Shown in pieces: positions 5,621 through 8,167 of a stretch of 8,167 nt of DNA. The notes beneath the pieces are model-generated. The model saw nothing but the letters and a program-made list of their open reading frames with translations, was not told the DNA's origin and did no database searches. Numbering within the stretch: position 1 is the stretch's first letter; each line of letters starts with the position of its first letter. The position numbers were made by a program, and so were the translations under genes. Origin of the DNA: UBA4744 sp035282865 (GTDB taxonomy: Bacteria > Actinomycetota > Acidimicrobiia > Spongiisociales > UBA4744); NCBI GenBank assembly GCA_035282865.1, contig DATEVB010000096.1, positions 1-8,167 of the forward strand, written 5' to 3'.

Positions 5621-5663
5621 CGGCCCCAGGCCCGGCGGTACCGCCACCATACGCCCGGGGCCG
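5621..5663. terminator. Nested inverted repeat after the F420-type reductase gene
   Basis: CGGCCCC (5621-5627) pairs with GGGGCCG (5657-5663), and inside lies the perfect palindrome GGCGGTACCGCC (5634-5645). On the minus strand it starts 20 bases after the reductase stop (5683-5685), the right place for a terminator. There is no U-run. The inner palindrome could alternatively be a protein-binding site for the next gene. Confidence 0.45.
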
Positions 5664-5682
5664 AGGCCCGTTCGAGGTCCGG

Positions 5683-6153
5683 CTAATCGGCGGGGCGGAA
5701 GGCCACCATCGGCAATGCTGCCAGAAGATCGACCGGGTCGGAGAAAGAGCCCTTCTCGACTGCTCCGATTGCTGCCAGCACTCTCGGCGCGGCGCGCGCT
5801 TCCAGCGGATGTTCTCGACAAAACCGGGCGGCAGCCCGCCTTGCCTCGCCTGCATTCAGGAACCGCTGCTCAGGTACATACTCCAAGCGGCCGGTCCGGA
5901 TCCGTAGGGCAGGCTCGGCCTCCAGGTTCCGGTACCAGTCGGCTTTCGGCCCGTACGCCGAGGCGACCACACTCTCCCGGCGAGCCGGGTCGAAAAAGGC
6001 AACTTCGAGGACGGTCTGACGCGGTAGACCTGTCTTCCGGCCACGGTGGGTAACGACCAGGAACCGTTTGCCGAGCAGCCACCCCAGCCGTTTCCGGTAC
6101 AGCCAGGCAGGGGCATCGAAAATCAACTTCAGAAAGGGAGAGGGCCGACTCAT
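5683..6153 (-). CDS. Deazaflavin (F420)-dependent nitroreductase/quinone reductase family protein (DDN, DUF385)
   Basis: 156-residue member of the DDN split-beta-barrel family (PF04075), whose characterised members use reduced F420 to reduce quinones, nitroimidazoles and other hydrophobic compounds at the membrane. Visible family features: an N-terminal amphipathic stretch (LKLIFDAPAWLYRKRLG); FLVVTHRGRKTGLPRQTVLEV at residues 31-51, with the GRKTG motif of the cofactor pocket at 38-42; and VVASAYGPKADWYRNLEAEP at 62-81, matching the family's A-S-x-x-G...W-Y-x-N-L-x-x-x-P block. Length is normal. The natural substrate cannot be read from sequence. Start ATG 6153 has a GAGGG about seven bases upstream. 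It implies the host makes F420; no biosynthesis gene is in the window. It is divergent from the acyl-CoA synthetase gene, with 267 bp between. Confidence 0.85.
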   Translation of the reverse strand: MSRPSPFLKLIFDAPAWLYRKRLGWLLGKRFLVVTHRGRKTGLPRQTVLEVAFFDPARRESVVASAYGPKADWYRNLEAEPALRIRTGRLEYVPEQRFLNAGEARRAAARFCREHPLEARAAPRVLAAIGAVEKGSFSDPVDLLAALPMVAFRPAD

Positions 6154-6420
6154 GCTGATCCCTCGCTGGTGACCGTCGTGAGGCTACCGGATCCGTCCAG
6201 CACACCGGGGCGCCATCGACCACCACTGTCTTGGAGCGGCCCCCGGCGGGTCCTACAAGGAGATCGTTGCGACCGCCGGTTCGGTGAGGCTCCCGAGTAG
6301 CGTATCTGCTGGTGCCGCTGAAGAACCTGACCACCGGTTCGCTTCGTCGGTAGTCTCGGGCGGACCTGATTCCTGAGCCGGTCGAGGGAATTTGGTGCCG
6401 GCCCGCAACGGGAGGACCTG
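6154..6420. promoter_or_regulatory. Divergent control region between the reductase and the acyl-CoA synthetase, with short direct repeats
   Basis: Two imperfect repeat pairs lie here. GACC-G/A-CCGGTTCG occurs at 6271-6283 and 6329-6341 (one mismatch), and GTGAGGCT-A/C-CCG at 6178-6189 and 6284-6295 (one mismatch). Candidate -10 hexamers fitting TAnnnT are TAGTCT at 6351-6356 on the + strand (CTGACC 18 bp upstream as a possible -35) and TAGCCT on the minus strand at 6186-6181. These are weak individually. Confidence 0.35.
6410..6415 (+). promoter_or_regulatory. Ribosome-binding site of the acyl-CoA synthetase gene
   Basis: GGGAGG sits five bases before the ATG at 6421 and supports that start. 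Confidence 0.65.
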
Positions 6421-7935
6421 ATGGGGAATCTGACCTTGACCTCGCGAACCGAATCCGCACCCGACCGGGTTGCCATCGTCGCAAGTGAGGGCAGCTTCAC
6501 GTATGGTGACCTGGCCGCCGCCGTCGCTACGGTGGCCGGGGCACTGCTCGAAGGCCGTCGCCGGCTCAACGAGGAGCGGGTGGCGCTGCTCATCCCACCG
6601 GGATTCCGCTATGTGGCGGCGCAGTGGGGTACCTGGGCCGCCGGCGGTGTCTCTGTACCACTGTGTATCTCGCACCCGGCTCCCGAGCTCGAGTACGTGA
6701 TCAAAGACTCGGACGCCTCGGCCATCGTTGCGTCGAAGGAGTACCACCCGATAGTCGCACCGATTGCCCGCGCCGGGGGAATCCCGCTCCGCGACGCCGA
6801 CGACCTCGTGTTCGCAGCCGGCGGGAAGGTCGACGTTCCCAAGCTCGATGACACTGGCCGGGCGCTGATCCTCTACACCAGCGGATCCACCGGAAGACCG
6901 AAAGGGGTGGTGTGGACCCACGGCAACCTCGAGGCCCAGCTTCGCAGTCTGAGCGAAGCGTGGGAGTGGAGCCGGGACGACCGGGCCCTGATGGTCCTGC
7001 CGTTGCACCACGTTCATGGGCTCGTCAACGTCCTCACCTGTGCCCTGTGGAACACGGCCGCCTGTGAAGTGCTTCCCAGGTTCGACGCGATTACCACCTG
7101 GGACCGTCTGACTGCTGGAGAGATCACGGTGCTCATGGCCGTACCCACCATCTACCGTCGGTTGATAGAGGCGTGGAATCAAGCCGACGGGTCGGCCCGC
7201 GCCGACATGTCCCGGGCCCTGGCCACCCTGCGGCTCATGGTCTCCGGCTCGGCCGCGCTCCCGGTTCCCATGTTGGACCGGTGGCGCGAGATCAGCGGCC
7301 AGACCCTGCTCGAACGTTACGGGATGACCGAGACCGGCATGGTGCTGTCCAACCTGTATCGAGGGGTGAGGATTCCCGGGTCGGTCGGTACCCCGCTGCC
7401 GTCGGTCGAAGTCCGCCTCGTTGACGACGACGGAGGCCCGGTAGGTCAGGGTGTCGACGGGGAGATCGAGGTCAAGGGTCCCAGCGTGTTCAGGGAGTAC
7501 TGGGGGCGCCCCGATGCCACCGTCGAAGCCTTCAGGGATGGCTGGTTCCGAACCGGCGACGTTGCGGTTGTAGACGACGGTGTCTACCGGATCCTGGGAC
7601 GGCAAAGCGTCGACATCATCAAGACCGGAGGCGAGAAGGTCTCGGCCCTGGAAATCGAAGATGTACTCCGAGGTCATGCAGCCATTCGAGATTGCGCGGT
7701 CATCGGCATCGAGGACACCGAGTGGGGAGAACGAGTGGCGGTGGCGGCGGTCCCGGCCGACGACACAATCCTCGACCTCGAAGAACTGCGGGCCTTTGCA
7801 CGACAACGTCTCGCTCCCTACAAGCTGCCGCGCGAGCTCCTCGTCCTCGACGATCTCCCGCACAACGCCCTCGGCAAGGTCGTCAAACCCCGCCTCAGAG
7901 AGTTGTTCGCCTCGGCCACAACACAGCAGCTATGA
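6421..7935 (+). CDS. AMP-forming acyl-CoA synthetase, ACSF3/MatB-like (probable malonyl-CoA or methylmalonyl-CoA synthetase)
   Basis: 504-residue ANL-superfamily enzyme. It should activate a carboxylate with ATP to the acyl-adenylate and then form the CoA thioester in the cytoplasm. All core motifs are present: P-loop TSGSTGRPKG at 153-162, PLHHVHG at 194-200, SGSAALP at 275-281, RYGMTETG at 299-306, GWFRTGD at 374-380 with Asp380 for the ATP ribose, the hinge and A8 loop ILGRQSVDIIKTGGEKVSALEIE at 391-413, and the C-terminal catalytic Lys486 in NALGK. The combination LPLHHVHGLVN, MAVPTIYRRLIE, LMVSGSAALP, GPSVFREYW and SVDIIKTGG-KVSALE closely resembles what I remember of mitochondrial ACSF3 and bacterial MatB malonyl-CoA synthetases, more than long-chain fatty acid ligases. 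Length is that of MatB-type enzymes. Specificity is inferred. Start ATG with GGGAGG five bases upstream. Monocistronic as far as visible. Confidence 0.92.
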   Translation: MGNLTLTSRTESAPDRVAIVASEGSFTYGDLAAAVATVAGALLEGRRRLNEERVALLIPPGFRYVAAQWGTWAAGGVSVPLCISHPAPELEYVIKDSDASAIVASKEYHPIVAPIARAGGIPLRDADDLVFAAGGKVDVPKLDDTGRALILYTSGSTGRPKGVVWTHGNLEAQLRSLSEAWEWSRDDRALMVLPLHHVHGLVNVLTCALWNTAACEVLPRFDAITTWDRLTAGEITVLMAVPTIYRRLIEAWNQADGSARADMSRALATLRLMVSGSAALPVPMLDRWREISGQTLLERYGMTETGMVLSNLYRGVRIPGSVGTPLPSVEVRLVDDDGGPVGQGVDGEIEVKGPSVFREYWGRPDATVEAFRDGWFRTGDVAVVDDGVYRILGRQSVDIIKTGGEKVSALEIEDVLRGHAAIRDCAVIGIEDTEWGERVAVAAVPADDTILDLEELRAFARQRLAPYKLPRELLVLDDLPHNALGKVVKPRLRELFASATTQQL

Positions 7936-8103
7936 CCCCATCGAAAGGCCCGTGCTCGCCGGCCCCCTAGGCAACTGAACGACACAGATCTCAGGATCCA
8001 CACCCGCCTCCGGTCCGGCCCGATCCCCGCCCCCGGCCGCCTTGGCTGCGGCGATCCGGCCGACCGGGCCGCTCCGATCCGACCCGCCCATCGGGCTCGA
8101 ACC
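7936..8103. other. Short intergenic region after the acyl-CoA synthetase
   Basis: I see no gene with support here. A weak dyad, CGGCC (8057-8061) and GGCCG (8067-8071) around a five-base loop, could contribute to termination but is 120 bp from the stop. A minus-strand open frame at 7818-8153 overlaps the 3' end of the synthetase and has no recognisable product. Confidence 0.4.
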
Positions 8104-8167
8104 GTGCCGGCGACCGAGGACCTGATCGACCAGCTGGACAATGCACCCATCAAACCGCGGACCCGCC
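8104..8167 (+). CDS. Possible start of a further gene (MFS-transporter-like N-terminus), truncated by the window edge
   Basis: From GTG at 8104 the frame is open to the end and reads VPATEDLIDQLDNAPIKPRT, then R. A short acidic/polar lead followed by L-I-D-x-L-D-x-A-P-I resembles N-termini of sugar/metabolite MFS transporters, which start with similar segments before helix 1. The ribosome-binding site is poor and only 21 codons are visible, so both the start and the family are tentative. Confidence 0.3.
   Translation, partial: MPATEDLIDQLDNAPIKPRTR

Noticed and set aside
5430..6053. Plus-strand open frame of 207 codons
   Set aside because: It is antisense to the F420-type reductase and its product is Arg/Pro-rich without domains; the minus strand has clear family motifs.
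6253..7863. Minus-strand open frame of 536 codons covering the acyl-CoA synthetase
   Set aside because: It is longer than the sense gene, but it lies in the antisense frame favoured by high-GC codon use, has no recognisable domain, and the + strand has every ANL motif plus a good ribosome-binding site.
7818..8153. Minus-strand open frame at the right end
   Set aside because: Arg/Ser-rich product overlapping the 3' end of the synthetase; no ribosome-binding site or domain was recognised.
1..8167. CRISPR array, transposon, prophage, tRNA or defence system
   Set aside because: I found no regularly spaced repeats, transposase or integrase motifs, terminal inverted repeats, tRNA T-loop signatures, or nuclease/toxin-antitoxin pairs. 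The gene content is ordinary envelope and metabolic genes.

Overview
The window looks like chromosomal DNA from a high-GC actinobacterium, most likely a member of the Acidimicrobiia or a related lineage. The evidence is the high G+C in coding and intergenic DNA, a deazaflavin (F420)-type oxidoreductase, a Thr-rich actinobacterial-style lipoprotein, and an exported protease with C-terminal S-layer homology (SLH) repeats of the RWQMA type. The placement is inferred from gene content. There is no rRNA or other phylogenetic marker in the window.

Layout, left to right. Positions 1-230 hold no confident gene but several GC-rich inverted repeats and a TTGACA promoter-like element. A large secreted subtilase (231-2999, +) follows: signal peptide, I9-like propeptide, S8 catalytic domain with a large insertion, Big_9-type Ig-like domain, Pro/Gly linker and three SLH repeats. 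It converges on a two-gene minus-strand block: an Mth938-like small protein (3127-3516) and, upstream of it, a PLDc_N-type two-helix membrane protein (3641-3910). A 353-bp divergent spacer leads to a Thr-rich lipoprotein (4264-4956, +), which ends at a hairpin-rich convergent boundary. Next are two minus-strand genes, a four-helix membrane protein (5030-5470) and a DDN/DUF385-type F420-dependent reductase (5683-6153). Divergent from the reductase is an ACSF3/MatB-like acyl-CoA (probably malonyl-CoA) synthetase (6421-7935, +). The last 230 bp may contain the first codons of another plus-strand gene, perhaps an MFS transporter.

There is no obvious single pathway. Four of the seven solid genes act in the envelope (surface protease, lipoprotein, two small membrane proteins). 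Two are cytoplasmic or membrane-peripheral metabolic enzymes (F420 reductase, acyl-CoA synthetase), and the Mth938 protein is of unknown function. Most genes appear to be single transcription units separated by hairpins. I see no CRISPR array, transposase, integrase, tRNA, phage module or defence cassette. The points most worth following up are the architecture and uncertain start of the surface protease, the conserved but unassigned lipoprotein and four-helix proteins, and several inverted repeats that look like operators or terminators.
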